A stretch of DNA of 64,000 nucleotides from LGRD01 sp031382215. GTDB taxonomy: Bacteria > Pseudomonadota > Gammaproteobacteria > Burkholderiales > Burkholderiaceae_C. This document shows, piece after piece, positions 16,308 through 24,960 of the stretch. The translations under genes and the position numbers were made by a program. The stretch is taken from assembly GCA_031382215.1 (NCBI GenBank), contig JANMYQ010000235.1:3306-67305 (forward strand). The letters run 5' to 3'. Below the pieces are notes generated by a model. The model worked only from the letters and a program-made list of their open reading frames with translations. It did no database searches and was not told the DNA's origin. How positions within the stretch are numbered: position 1 is the first letter of the stretch; every line of letters starts with the position of its first letter.

Positions 16308-19300
16308 GTGAAATTCAAGCCTGAGCCCACGTTCCCGATCCACTTGCCGGGCCTTCTGGGTGCAGCCCTGCTGGCGGCGCTGCTGGTGTCTTGCGGCGGT
16401 GGCGGAGACGCCCCTGCCGACTCTGCCGACGGCAGCGCCGACACGGCCACTGAGGGCTCGCGCAAGAAGGCCCAGGCCACCTTCGTCCCGACCACGGCCA
16501 TCCCGGCCGACGCCAACCTCAAGGGCCTGTTCTCGCCGGTCTACAACTGGCCGCTGATCCCGGTGCACGCCGTGCTGATGGCGGACGGCCGAATACTCAG
16601 CTACGGCACCAACGGCGACGGCACCCAGACCGGCAAGTTCATCTACGACGTGTGGGACCCGGAGGGCGGGTTGGCCGGTGACCACATGACCCTGCCCAAC
16701 ACCACCCCGACCGACCTGTTCTGCGCCACGCAACTCGTGCTGCCGGCGGGCGACCAGGTGTTCATCGGTGGCGGCGACAACTGGAATACCACGGTCGCCA
16801 ACAGCACCAACAACCAGGGCAACAACAACTCCAACACCTTCTCGCTGGCCACCAACACGCTGACCCCCGGCCCGAACATGAACCGGCCGCGCTGGTACGC
16901 CACGTCGACCACGCTGATCAACGGCGAAACGCTGGTGGCCGGCGGCCTGGGCGGCCAGGACGCCTGGGAAGTGCGCGCTGCGAACGGCCAGTTCCGGCTC
17001 TTGAACACCAACTCCGGCTGGATCGACTACTACTACCCGCGCAACTTCGTCAGGCCCGACGGCAAGGTGATCGGCATCAGCGCGAACGGCTTCGTCTACA
17101 ACGTCGACCCCACCGGCGCCGGCTCGGCCACCTGGATGGCCGACCTGCCCGCCCCCTACTTCGCCCCCGACACCACGGCCGTGATGTACCAACCCGGCCG
17201 GGTGATCCAGTTCGGCGGCGAATCGAACGCCGCGGTGCTGATCGATTTCCGGACGGCCGAGCCCGGTGCCACGCAACCCACGATCGCGGCCACCGCGCCC
17301 TTGTCGTCGCAACGCCGCCTGGTCACCGGCACCTTGCTGGCCGACGGCAAGGTGCTCGCCACCGGCGGCAGCACGGTGTGGAACGAGATGGTCGGCGTGA
17401 ACTACACAGCCGAGATCTGGAACCCGGTGAGCGGCCAATGGACCGTGGGCGCCACCTACAACCGGGCCCGGCTGTACCACAACATCGCGCTGCTGCTGCC
17501 CGACGGCACGGTGATGGTGGGCGGCGGCGGCGCGCCGGGCCCGCAGACCAACACCAACTTCGAGCTTTACTTTCCGCCCTACCTGTTCGGCGCCAACGGC
17601 ACGCTCGCGCCGCGCCCGAGCATCACCACCGCGCCGACGGTGCTCGACATCGGCAAGACCTTCAACCTGCAGGTCGGCGGCAGCGGCACGGTGAGCCGCG
17701 TGGTGCTGGTCAAGACCGGTTCGGTCACGCACGGCAACAACATGGAGCAGCGCTTCGTCGAACTGGCCTTCACCACCAACGGCAACACGCTGTCGGTGCA
17801 GGCGCCGTCGCGCGCGGGCGAAGCCACGCCGGGCTTCTACATGCTGTACGTGCTGAACGGCGCGGGGGTGCCGTCGGTCTCGAAGATCGTGCGCATGAAC
17901 ATCGCGCCGGTGGCCGACCCGGCCATCACGCCCACGCTCACCAACCCCGGCAACCAGGCGACAGTGACTGGCACGGCGGTGAACCTGCAGCTGGTCGGCG
18001 CCGACCCGAACGGCGACGTGCTGGGCTACGGCGCCACCAACCTGCCGCCGGGGCTGACCTTGAACGGCGCGACCGGCCTGATCAGCGGTGTGCCCACCAC
18101 CGCCGGCACCTACAACGTGGTCGCCGCCATCAGCGACGGCGTCAACGCGGACACCGTGAACTTCACCTGGACGGTCAGCGGCGCGCCGCCTCTGGTGGTC
18201 ACGGTGCCGGTGCTGCCAGCGGCGCAGCAGTCGGGCAACGTCGTCACCTTCACCGCGACGACGGCCAACGCCGTGAACCCGCGCTACAAGTGGGACTTCG
18301 GCGATGGCACGCCCGAGACCGCGTACTCAGGCGTGGCCACCGTCACGCACACCTACACGCAGCCGGGGCGCTTCTTCGTCACCGTCACCGCCATCGACGA
18401 CCGCAACATCGAGCAGCGCGTGACGGTGATGCAGACCGTCTACCTCGCGAGCACCGCCAACAAGCCGACTGCGTCGTCGAACATCGCGCTGCAGCAGCCC
18501 GCCACCGGCAATCCCCGCCTGTGGGTGGTGAACCAGGACAACGACAGCGTGTCGGTGTTCGATTCGGTCACGCGCGCCAAGCTGGCCGAGGTGACCGTGG
18601 GCACCGCGCCGCGCACGCTGGCGGTGGCACCGAACGGCATGGTGTGGATCAGCAACCAGAAGAGCGCCACGATCAGCGTGGTCGACCCCAACAATTTCAC
18701 GATCAACCGCACTTTGGCGTTGCCGCGCGCGTCGCAGCCCTTCGGTGTGGCGATGGCGCCGACCGGCGGATTCGCCCTGGTGGTGCTCGAAAGCACCGGA
18801 CAGGTGCTGAAGTTCGACACCGCGACCTACGCGCAAATCGGCGCGGCGCTCACCGTCGGCACCAATCCGAGGCATGTGTCGATCAATGCGGCCGGCACCA
18901 CGGCGTTCGTGTCGCGCTTCGTCACGCCGCCGTTGCCGGGTGAATCGACCGCGGTGATCACCACCACCGGCGTGGGTGGCCAGGTGCTGCGCATCAACAC
19001 CGGCGCGATGACCCTGGCCGGCACCACCGTGCTGGCGCATGGCGACAAGCCCGACGCCGAGAACCAGGGTCGCGGCATCCCCAACTACCTGGGCGCGGCG
19101 GCGATCTCGCCCGACGGCACGCAGGCCTTCGTGCCGTCCAAACAAGACAACATCAAGCGCGGCGCGCTGCGCGACGGCCTGGCGCTGAACTTCCAGAGCA
19201 CGGTGCGCGCGATCAGCTCGCGCATCGACCTGGCGAACAACCTCGAAGACCTTGCCACCCGGATCGACCACGACAACGCCAGCCTGGCCGCCGCGGCCGC

Positions 19301-22175
19301 CTACGACCCGCGTGGCAACTACCTGTTCGTCGCGCTCGAAACGAGCCGCCAGGTCGCGGTGATCGACGCTTACGCGCGCAACCAGCTGTTCCGCATCGAC
19401 ACCGGCATCGCGCCGCAGGGCTTGGTCGTCTCAAGCGACGGCATGACGCTGTACGTCAGCAACTTCATGAGCCGCAATGTCAGCGTGTTCAACCTGAACG
19501 GGCTGATGACCCAAGGCCTGGCCAACGTGCCGCTGCTGGCCACCTTGCCGTCGGTGGCGACCGAGAAACTCGCCGCCAACGTGCTGCTCGGCAAGCAGCT
19601 CTTCTACGACGCGACCGACCCGCGCCTGGCGCGCGACCGCTACATGAGCTGCGCCTCGTGCCACAACGACGGCGGCAGCGACGGCCGCGTGTGGGACCTG
19701 ACGAGCCAGGGCGAGGGCCTGCGCAACACCGTGCACCTGCGCGGCCGCGCCGGCATGGGCCAGGGCCTGCTGCACTGGAGCGGCAACTTCAACGAGGTGC
19801 AGGACTTCGAGGCGCAGATCCGCACCCTCGCCGGTGGCACCGGGCTGATGACCGACGCGCTCTACAACACCGGCACGCGCAACACGCCGCTGGGCCTGGC
19901 CAAGGCCGGCGTGTCGGCCGACCTGGATGCGCTGGCGGCCTACGTCACGTCGCTGAACCAGTTCGACCTGAGCCCGCTGCGCAATGCCGACGGCACGCTG
20001 ACCACCAGCGGCGCAGCCGGCGCCACGGTGTTCACGGCCAACTGCGTGGCCTGCCATTCGGGCGCGGCCTTCACCGACAGCGTGGCGCGCAACATCGGCA
20101 CCATCAAGCAACCCGGCAGCGGCACGCGCTCGGGCGCGGCGCTGACCGCCATCGACACGCCCACGCTGCGCGACGTGTGGGCCACGGCTCCGTACCTGCA
20201 CGACGGCTCGGCGACCACGGTCGAGGCTGCGGTGCAAGCGCACGCCGGCATCACGCTGAGCGCGGCCGACCTCACGGCGGTGTCGAACTACGTGCGCCAG
20301 ATCGGCCGCGAAGAAGCCGGCTCGACGCCACCCGCCCCCACCGGCACACGCTGGGTGCGCCTGGAAGCGCTGACCGAAGTCAACGGCAACCCGTGGACGA
20401 CGATGGCCGAGTTCAACCTGATCGATGCGACCGGCGCCACCGTGCCACGCACCGGCTGGGCCGTCAGCGCCGATTCGGCCGAAGACGACGCTCCAGCCAG
20501 CAACGCCATCGACGGCACCAACACCATCTGGCACACGCAGTGGAAGCTTGCGAACCCGGCGCCGCCGCACAGCTTCACGGTCAACCTGGGTGCGGTGGTC
20601 AACGTCGGCGGCTTCCGCTACCTGCCGCAGCAGGGCACCAACCCGAACGGCCAGATTGCCAACTGGCGCTTCCACACCAGCCCGGACGGCATCAACTGGA
20701 CCGTCGCGGCCACCGGCACGTTTGCCAACACCATCGCCGAGAAGACGGTGACCTTGGCTGCGCCGGCCAACCAGGCGCCGACCCTGGCCGTGGTGGCCAA
20801 CCAGGCCGGCGTGATCGGCACGGCCGCGACGCTGGCGCTGGTTGGCGCCGACCCCGACGGCGACGTGCTGCTCTACGCCGCCACCGGCTTGCCCACCGGC
20901 CTGGCCCTCAACGCCGGCACCGGCGTGATCAGCGGCACGCCCACGGCTGCGGGCAGCTTCAACGTCAGCGCGCAGGCCAGCGACGGGCGCGGCGGCGTGG
21001 CCGCGCGCAGCTTCACCTGGACCGTCACCGCGGTGCCGCCCACCGGCACACGCTGGGTGCGCCTGGAAGCACTGACCGAAGTCAACGGCAACCCGTGGAC
21101 GACGATGGCCGAGTTCAACCTGATCGATGCGACCGGCGCCACCGTGCCGCGCACCGGCTGGGCCGTCAGCGCCGATTCGGCCGAAGACGACGCGCCAGCG
21201 ACAAATGCGATCGACGGCACGAACACCATCTGGCACACGCAGTGGAAGCTCGCCAACCCGGCGCCGCCGCACAGCTTCACGGTCAACCTCGGCGCGGTGG
21301 TCAACGTCGGCGGCTTCCGCTACCTGCCGCAGCAGGGCACCAACCCCAACGGCCAGATCGCCAACTGGCGCTTCCACGCCAGCCCGGATGGCGTGAACTG
21401 GACCGTGGTGGCCACCGGCACCTTTGCCAACACCATCGCCGAGAAGGCGGTGACGTTCGCCGCCCCCGCCAACCAGGCGCCCACCTTGGCGGCGGTGGCC
21501 GCGCAGACCGGCGTGGTCGGCACCGCCAGAACGCTGGCCTTGAGCGCCACCGACCCCGATGGTGATGTGCTGACCTACTCGGCCACCGGCTTGCCCACCG
21601 GCCTGGCGATCAACGCGGCCACCGGCGTGATCAGCGGCACACCCAGCGCCGCCGGCAGCTTCACGACCACCGCGCAGGCCAGCGACGGCCGCGGCGGTGT
21701 GTCGGCGCGCACGTTCAGCTGGGCCATCACGGCCGCCCCGACCACCGGCACTGGCCTGACCGCGACCTACTTCAACAACGCCACGCTGACCGGCACCGCC
21801 GTGCTGACGCGCGTGGAGGCGGTGGACTTCGGCTGGGGCACGGCCGCGCCCGGCCCCGGCGTGAATGCCGACAACTTCTCAGCGCGCTGGAGCGGCACCG
21901 TCGCCGCGGCGACGACGGGTGCTTACCGCTTCCGGACTGTGTCGGACCAAGGCGTGCGCTTGTGGGTGAACGGCGTGCAGGTGATCAACAACTGGGTCGC
22001 GCACACCTCGACCACCGATACCAGCGCGGTGGTCAACCTGACGGCGGGGCAGCGCTACAGCGTCACCTTGGAGTACTACGACAACACTGGCGCGGCGACG
22101 ATGCGGCTGCGCTGGCTGACGCCCGGCACGACGACTTACGTGGCCATCCCGGCCGCCAGTCTTTATCTCGACTGA
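16308..22175 (+). CDS. Giant copper radical oxidase (AA5, galactose/glyoxal-oxidase-like) fused to beta-propeller, di-haem peroxidase-like, discoidin-like and PA14 domains
   Basis: A protein of 1955 residues. GTG 16308 was chosen because GAGGA sits 6 bp upstream and a lipoprotein-type leader follows, ending LLVSC with the lipid Cys at 29. Domains: glyoxal/galactose-oxidase kelch domain with all expected residues of the copper-radical site, C139 (LFCATQ), Y197 (RPRWYAT), Y390-H391 (RARLYHN) and H475 (GSVTHGNNM), to about 535; Ig-like He_PIG 546-623; PKD 627-714; YVTN-type beta-propeller about 736-1081; cytochrome c peroxidase/MauG-like domain about 1083-1334 with haem motifs C1115ASCH and C1246VACH; two almost identical discoidin-like domains from 1345 and 1579, each followed by an Ig-like domain; PA14 from about 1816. 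The oxidase domain should oxidise an alcohol or aldehyde with O2 to give H2O2; the haem domain could consume peroxide or pass electrons. Exported and probably surface-bound. Substrate unknown. Confidence 0.85.
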   Translation: MKFKPEPTFPIHLPGLLGAALLAALLVSCGGGGDAPADSADGSADTATEGSRKKAQATFVPTTAIPADANLKGLFSPVYNWPLIPVHAVLMADGRILSYGTNGDGTQTGKFIYDVWDPEGGLAGDHMTLPNTTPTDLFCATQLVLPAGDQVFIGGGDNWNTTVANSTNNQGNNNSNTFSLATNTLTPGPNMNRPRWYATSTTLINGETLVAGGLGGQDAWEVRAANGQFRLLNTNSGWIDYYYPRNFVRPDGKVIGISANGFVYNVDPTGAGSATWMADLPAPYFAPDTTAVMYQPGRVIQFGGESNAAVLIDFRTAEPGATQPTIAATAPLSSQRRLVTGTLLADGKVLATGGSTVWNEMVGVNYTAEIWNPVSGQWTVGATYNRARLYHNIALLLPDGTVMVGGGGAPGPQTNTNFELYFPPYLFGANGTLAPRPSITTAPTVLDIGKTFNLQVGGSGTVSRVVLVKTGSVTHGNNMEQRFVELAFTTNGNTLSVQAPSRAGEATPGFYMLYVLNGAGVPSVSKIVRMNIAPVADPAITPTLTNPGNQATVTGTAVNLQLVGADPNGDVLGYGATNLPPGLTLNGATGLISGVPTTAGTYNVVAAISDGVNADTVNFTWTVSGAPPLVVTVPVLPAAQQSGNVVTFTATTANAVNPRYKWDFGDGTPETAYSGVATVTHTYTQPGRFFVTVTAIDDRNIEQRVTVMQTVYLASTANKPTASSNIALQQPATGNPRLWVVNQDNDSVSVFDSVTRAKLAEVTVGTAPRTLAVAPNGMVWISNQKSATISVVDPNNFTINRTLALPRASQPFGVAMAPTGGFALVVLESTGQVLKFDTATYAQIGAALTVGTNPRHVSINAAGTTAFVSRFVTPPLPGESTAVITTTGVGGQVLRINTGAMTLAGTTVLAHGDKPDAENQGRGIPNYLGAAAISPDGTQAFVPSKQDNIKRGALRDGLALNFQSTVRAISSRIDLANNLEDLATRIDHDNASLAAAAAYDPRGNYLFVALETSRQVAVIDAYARNQLFRIDTGIAPQGLVVSSDGMTLYVSNFMSRNVSVFNLNGLMTQGLANVPLLATLPSVATEKLAANVLLGKQLFYDATDPRLARDRYMSCASCHNDGGSDGRVWDLTSQGEGLRNTVHLRGRAGMGQGLLHWSGNFNEVQDFEAQIRTLAGGTGLMTDALYNTGTRNTPLGLAKAGVSADLDALAAYVTSLNQFDLSPLRNADGTLTTSGAAGATVFTANCVACHSGAAFTDSVARNIGTIKQPGSGTRSGAALTAIDTPTLRDVWATAPYLHDGSATTVEAAVQAHAGITLSAADLTAVSNYVRQIGREEAGSTPPAPTGTRWVRLEALTEVNGNPWTTMAEFNLIDATGATVPRTGWAVSADSAEDDAPASNAIDGTNTIWHTQWKLANPAPPHSFTVNLGAVVNVGGFRYLPQQGTNPNGQIANWRFHTSPDGINWTVAATGTFANTIAEKTVTLAAPANQAPTLAVVANQAGVIGTAATLALVGADPDGDVLLYAATGLPTGLALNAGTGVISGTPTAAGSFNVSAQASDGRGGVAARSFTWTVTAVPPTGTRWVRLEALTEVNGNPWTTMAEFNLIDATGATVPRTGWAVSADSAEDDAPATNAIDGTNTIWHTQWKLANPAPPHSFTVNLGAVVNVGGFRYLPQQGTNPNGQIANWRFHASPDGVNWTVVATGTFANTIAEKAVTFAAPANQAPTLAAVAAQTGVVGTARTLALSATDPDGDVLTYSATGLPTGLAINAATGVISGTPSAAGSFTTTAQASDGRGGVSARTFSWAITAAPTTGTGLTATYFNNATLTGTAVLTRVEAVDFGWGTAAPGPGVNADNFSARWSGTVAAATTGAYRFRTVSDQGVRLWVNGVQVINNWVAHTSTTDTSAVVNLTAGQRYSVTLEYYDNTGAATMRLRWLTPGTTTYVAIPAASLYLD
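20340..21743 (+). repeat. 702-bp tandem duplication inside the copper oxidase gene
   Basis: The segment from 20340 (discoidin-like plus Ig-like domain) is repeated with a 702-bp period from 21042. The first 130 bp differ at only a few third-codon positions, and the proteins share runs such as GTRWVRLEALTEVNG and NPWTTMAEFNLIDATGA. The Ig-like halves have diverged more than the discoidin-like halves. The duplication is recent, or is kept similar by gene conversion. Confidence 0.85.
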
Positions 22176-22207
22176 TCGGGTCGACTGATCGGATCGACTG
22201 ATCGAGC
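22169..22207 (+). repeat. Three 13-bp tandem repeats placing stop codons in all three frames
   Basis: Units cgactgatcgggt, cgactgatcggat and cgactgatcgagc follow each other without gaps. The first contains the real stop TGA (22173-22175). The repeated TGAs at 22186 and 22199 fall in the other two frames because 13 is not a multiple of 3. No CRISPR-like spacers are present. Confidence 0.8.
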
Positions 22208-22230
22208 CGCCTGACCACGCCGGCGCGGCG

Positions 22231-23463
22231 TCAATCGCCGCGCCGCGCCAGCACCTTGGCGTACACCTCGACCAGGCCTTCGACATGCGCCTGCAGGGTC
22301 GGCGGGTGGGCCCAGTAGTCGGCATGCGCGTTGCGGCTCAGCGCCGCGACGGTCGCGTCGTCCGCCATGCGGCGCAAGACCGCCACCAAGGAGGCTTCTT
22401 CAGCGTGGCGAAACCACAGGCCGTTGTGGCCATCGCGAATCACCTCGCGGGCGGCGGTCTTGTCGGCCACGATCACGGGCACGCCGTTGGCCAGCGCCTC
22501 CTGGACCACCAGCGGCTGCCCCTCGTACCAGAACGACGGAAACACCAGCGCGCGGCTGGCCCGAATTTCGGCCAGCACCTGGCTCGGCTGTAACCACCCG
22601 GTCAACTCGACACCCGGCCAGCGCTCCGCGATGCGGGCCCTCACCGGCCCATCGCCGACGAAACGCGCCTGGACCCCCGCGGCGGCGGCCGCCGCGGCAA
22701 ACAGGTCCGCGCCTTTCTCGGGCGACAGGCGGCCGACAAACAGAAACTTGCCATTCGCTTCGGCGCTGGCGCGCGGCGCCTTGTCCACCTGCAAGGGGTT
22801 GCGCACCGCGTGCCAGCGCGTCGTGGCGTGGAAGTACGGCGCCAGCACTTCGCGCGTGAGCTCGGAGATGAAGATCACCTCGCGAATGCCGCTCGGCATG
22901 CGCCCGGCCACCTGCGCAACGCCCTGGCGCGCGACCCGCCACAACTTCTGCGGATAACTTCTGACGTCGCAGTGGGTCGTGATGCAGTCCACGCCCATCG
23001 CACGCCGCGTGCAGATCTGGTTGCGCTGGTAGTCGAAGAACCCGCCGTTGGGGCACGCCGTGAAGAACTCGTGCAGGGTCGTCACACACGGCATGCGCAA
23101 GTCCTCGATCACCGGGAAGATGCTGGCCGACAAGCCCTTGGTCCAGCCGTGCACATGCACGACGGTCGAGCTCGGATCGCAGGTCTCCAGCAGCGCGCGC
23201 AGCGCCTGCGCCGCAGCCCGGTTCCACAGGCCACGCGCCGCGGCGGCAAGGCGCTGCGGGTCGCTCAGCAGGTCGGGGTTGCCCAGGCAGTGAAAGCGCA
23301 CCCCGCTGCCTGCAAGCATTGGTGCGGCCGGGCCGACCGCGCAGAAGTAGTCGACGTCGAAGCCCGCGCGCTGCAGCCCCAGTGCCGAGGCGATGGCCAC
23401 CTGGGCCGCGCCGCCGTTGATCGATCCGTAGTCGTAGACGACCACCACACGCTTCGGATTCAC
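22231..23463 (-). CDS. Glycosyltransferase family 4 protein
   Basis: A 410-residue GT-B glycosyltransferase. The N-terminal Rossmann domain opens with PKRVVVVYDYGSINGGAAQVAIA, and the nucleotide-sugar domain has FLFVGRLSPEKGADLFAAAA near residue 240 and FPSFWYEGQPLVVQEALANG near 320. This includes the E-x7-E type acidic motif (YEGQPLVVQE). GTG 23463 was chosen because it overlaps the upstream stop as GTGA and has GGGAG before it; an in-frame ATG at 23487 would overlap the upstream gene by 28 bp. It shares with its neighbour an unusual Cys-rich segment, CPN-GF-DYQR-QICTR followed by a THCD motif. It should add a sugar to the exopolysaccharide repeat unit. Confidence 0.85.
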   Translation of the reverse strand: MNPKRVVVVYDYGSINGGAAQVAIASALGLQRAGFDVDYFCAVGPAAPMLAGSGVRFHCLGNPDLLSDPQRLAAAARGLWNRAAAQALRALLETCDPSSTVVHVHGWTKGLSASIFPVIEDLRMPCVTTLHEFFTACPNGGFFDYQRNQICTRRAMGVDCITTHCDVRSYPQKLWRVARQGVAQVAGRMPSGIREVIFISELTREVLAPYFHATTRWHAVRNPLQVDKAPRASAEANGKFLFVGRLSPEKGADLFAAAAAAAGVQARFVGDGPVRARIAERWPGVELTGWLQPSQVLAEIRASRALVFPSFWYEGQPLVVQEALANGVPVIVADKTAAREVIRDGHNGLWFRHAEEASLVAVLRRMADDATVAALSRNAHADYWAHPPTLQAHVEGLVEVYAKVLARRGD

Positions 23464-24692
23464 GTTGTCACTCCCGCCGCCACACATTTCCGGTAGACGC
23501 CCTGCAAGGCCTGCACGTGGCGTTCGAGCGTGGGCGGGTCGGCCCAGTAGCGCTCGTAGGCCGCAGCACCCATGCGGGCAATGGCGGCGTCGTCTTTGGC
23601 CAGCTCGCCCAGGCGCGCGGCGAGATCGGCGACGTCATGGTGCGCGAACAGAACACCGTTCTCGCCAGCCACCACGCTCTCGCGCGCGGCCGTGCGGTCG
23701 GCCACGATCACCGGAACGCCGCAGGCCAGCGCCTCCTGCACCGACATGCCCAGCGTTTCGTACCAGAGCGACGGAAACACCAGCGCGCGCGCCGAGTGCA
23801 TGGCGCGCTGCACACCGGCGGCGTCGAGCCAGCCGAGGAAGTTCAGCCCCGGATAGGCACTGCGAAGGGCGGGCAATTGCGGTCCGTCGCCGGCCACGGC
23901 AGCACTCACACCGGCGCGTGCCGCGGCGGCCGCAAACAGTTCGGCACCCTTCTCCGTGCTGACCCGGCCGACGAAGAGGAAGTCGCGATTCGCTTGCGCG
24001 GCGACCCGCGGCGCCTGCGTCAGCGGGATCGGATTGCGCACCGCATGCCAGCGCGTCTCGGGCCGGAAATACGGCGCCAGCACGCTGCGCGACAACTCGG
24101 AAATGAAGATGACCTCACGCACCTCCGCCGGCATGCCGGCCGCCACGCGCTGCAAGGCCGTGCGCGACGCGCGCCATAGTTTGTGGGCGTAGGTGCGCGT
24201 GTCGCAGTGCGTTGCCAGGCACGCCGCTCCGAGCGCCTTGCGGGTACAGATCTGATGCCGCTGGTAGTCGTAGAACCCCTGGTTCGGGCACGCCGAGCCG
24301 TACTCGTGCAAGGTCATCACCAGCGGGTGCGCGCTGCGCTGGCAGGCGCGCAGCACCGCTGCCGTCAAGGCACGTTGCCAGCTGTGTACATGGATCACCG
24401 TGTTGCCGCGCGGCAAACCGGCCAGCACCTGTGCCGCCATGCGCGCGCAACGTGCGGCCCACAACCCCGACAGGATCAGGTCGGCGCCGCTCTTGTGTTT
24501 GAGATCCTGCACGTCACCCAGATGCACCGTGATGTTCGGATGGATCAGCGCGGCATCGACAGGTCCCAGACCAGCGATGTAGTGAACCTTCAAGCCGGCT
24601 TCGGCCAGACCGCGCGAACTGTCGATGGCCACCTTTTCCGCACCGCCCAAGGCACTGGCGTAGTCACAGACGACGACGACATTCAGGGGCAT
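23460..24692 (-). CDS. Glycosyltransferase family 4 protein, paralogue of the downstream gene
   Basis: Also 410 residues. It starts MPLNVVVVCDYASALGGAEKVAIDSS and has FLFVGRVSTEKGAELFAAAA and FPSLWYETLGMSVQEALACG as the donor-binding and E-x7-E motifs. The Cys-rich segment CPNQGFYDYQRHQICTRKAL with a later THCD is shared with the 22231-23463 gene, which is translationally coupled to it (4-bp overlap). Equal length and collinear similarity imply tandem duplication. The two probably add consecutive or related sugars. It is first in a two-gene leftward operon and divergent from the flippase gene. Confidence 0.86.
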   Translation of the reverse strand: MPLNVVVVCDYASALGGAEKVAIDSSRGLAEAGLKVHYIAGLGPVDAALIHPNITVHLGDVQDLKHKSGADLILSGLWAARCARMAAQVLAGLPRGNTVIHVHSWQRALTAAVLRACQRSAHPLVMTLHEYGSACPNQGFYDYQRHQICTRKALGAACLATHCDTRTYAHKLWRASRTALQRVAAGMPAEVREVIFISELSRSVLAPYFRPETRWHAVRNPIPLTQAPRVAAQANRDFLFVGRVSTEKGAELFAAAAARAGVSAAVAGDGPQLPALRSAYPGLNFLGWLDAAGVQRAMHSARALVFPSLWYETLGMSVQEALACGVPVIVADRTAARESVVAGENGVLFAHHDVADLAARLGELAKDDAAIARMGAAAYERYWADPPTLERHVQALQGVYRKCVAAGVTT

Positions 24693-24960
24693 CGAAGGCC
24701 CCCGTGGCGCGGGCGCGGTTCGATGCGTGTTTCGATGCGTGGGGCGGGGTTCGCAAGAGGTGTCATCTTCAAGAGTCCGTTGTCGTGCAGCGACTCAAAG
24801 CAACATTCATGCGAGTCGTGAATGGCCAAGGGCTGGCGCGTGAAATTGGCACGAACAAGAGGGCCGCTCCAACAGCGCCGTGATCCTGCTGTGGAGCCCA
24901 CCCCCTAGAACGCCGTTGCACGCGCCCGTTTGGCCCGCTTCTTGCGAACGTTCCTTCGCA
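24693..24960 (+). promoter_or_regulatory. Divergent EPS promoter region with sigma-54-type -24/-12 element
   Basis: The 268-bp gap separates the leftward GT operon from the rightward wzx-wzy operon. TGGCCC-GCTTC-TTGCG at 24931-24946 matches the sigma-54 consensus TGGCAC-N5-TTGCW in the essential GG and GC and the spacing. The -12 element ends only about 15 bp before the wzx ATG, so the leader would be very short unless a later start is used. CCCCCTAG at 24901-24908 lies 22 bp upstream and resembles part of the motif at 35823 and 38490. A GAACGTTC palindrome follows at 24946-24953. Nothing else recognisable is in the gap. Confidence 0.55.

Noticed and set aside
19431..21377. Long minus-strand open frame (648 codons) across the oxidase gene
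   Set aside because: Repeated Gly/Arg/Ala-rich sequence mirrors the duplicated discoidin-like units on the other strand; no start signal or family.
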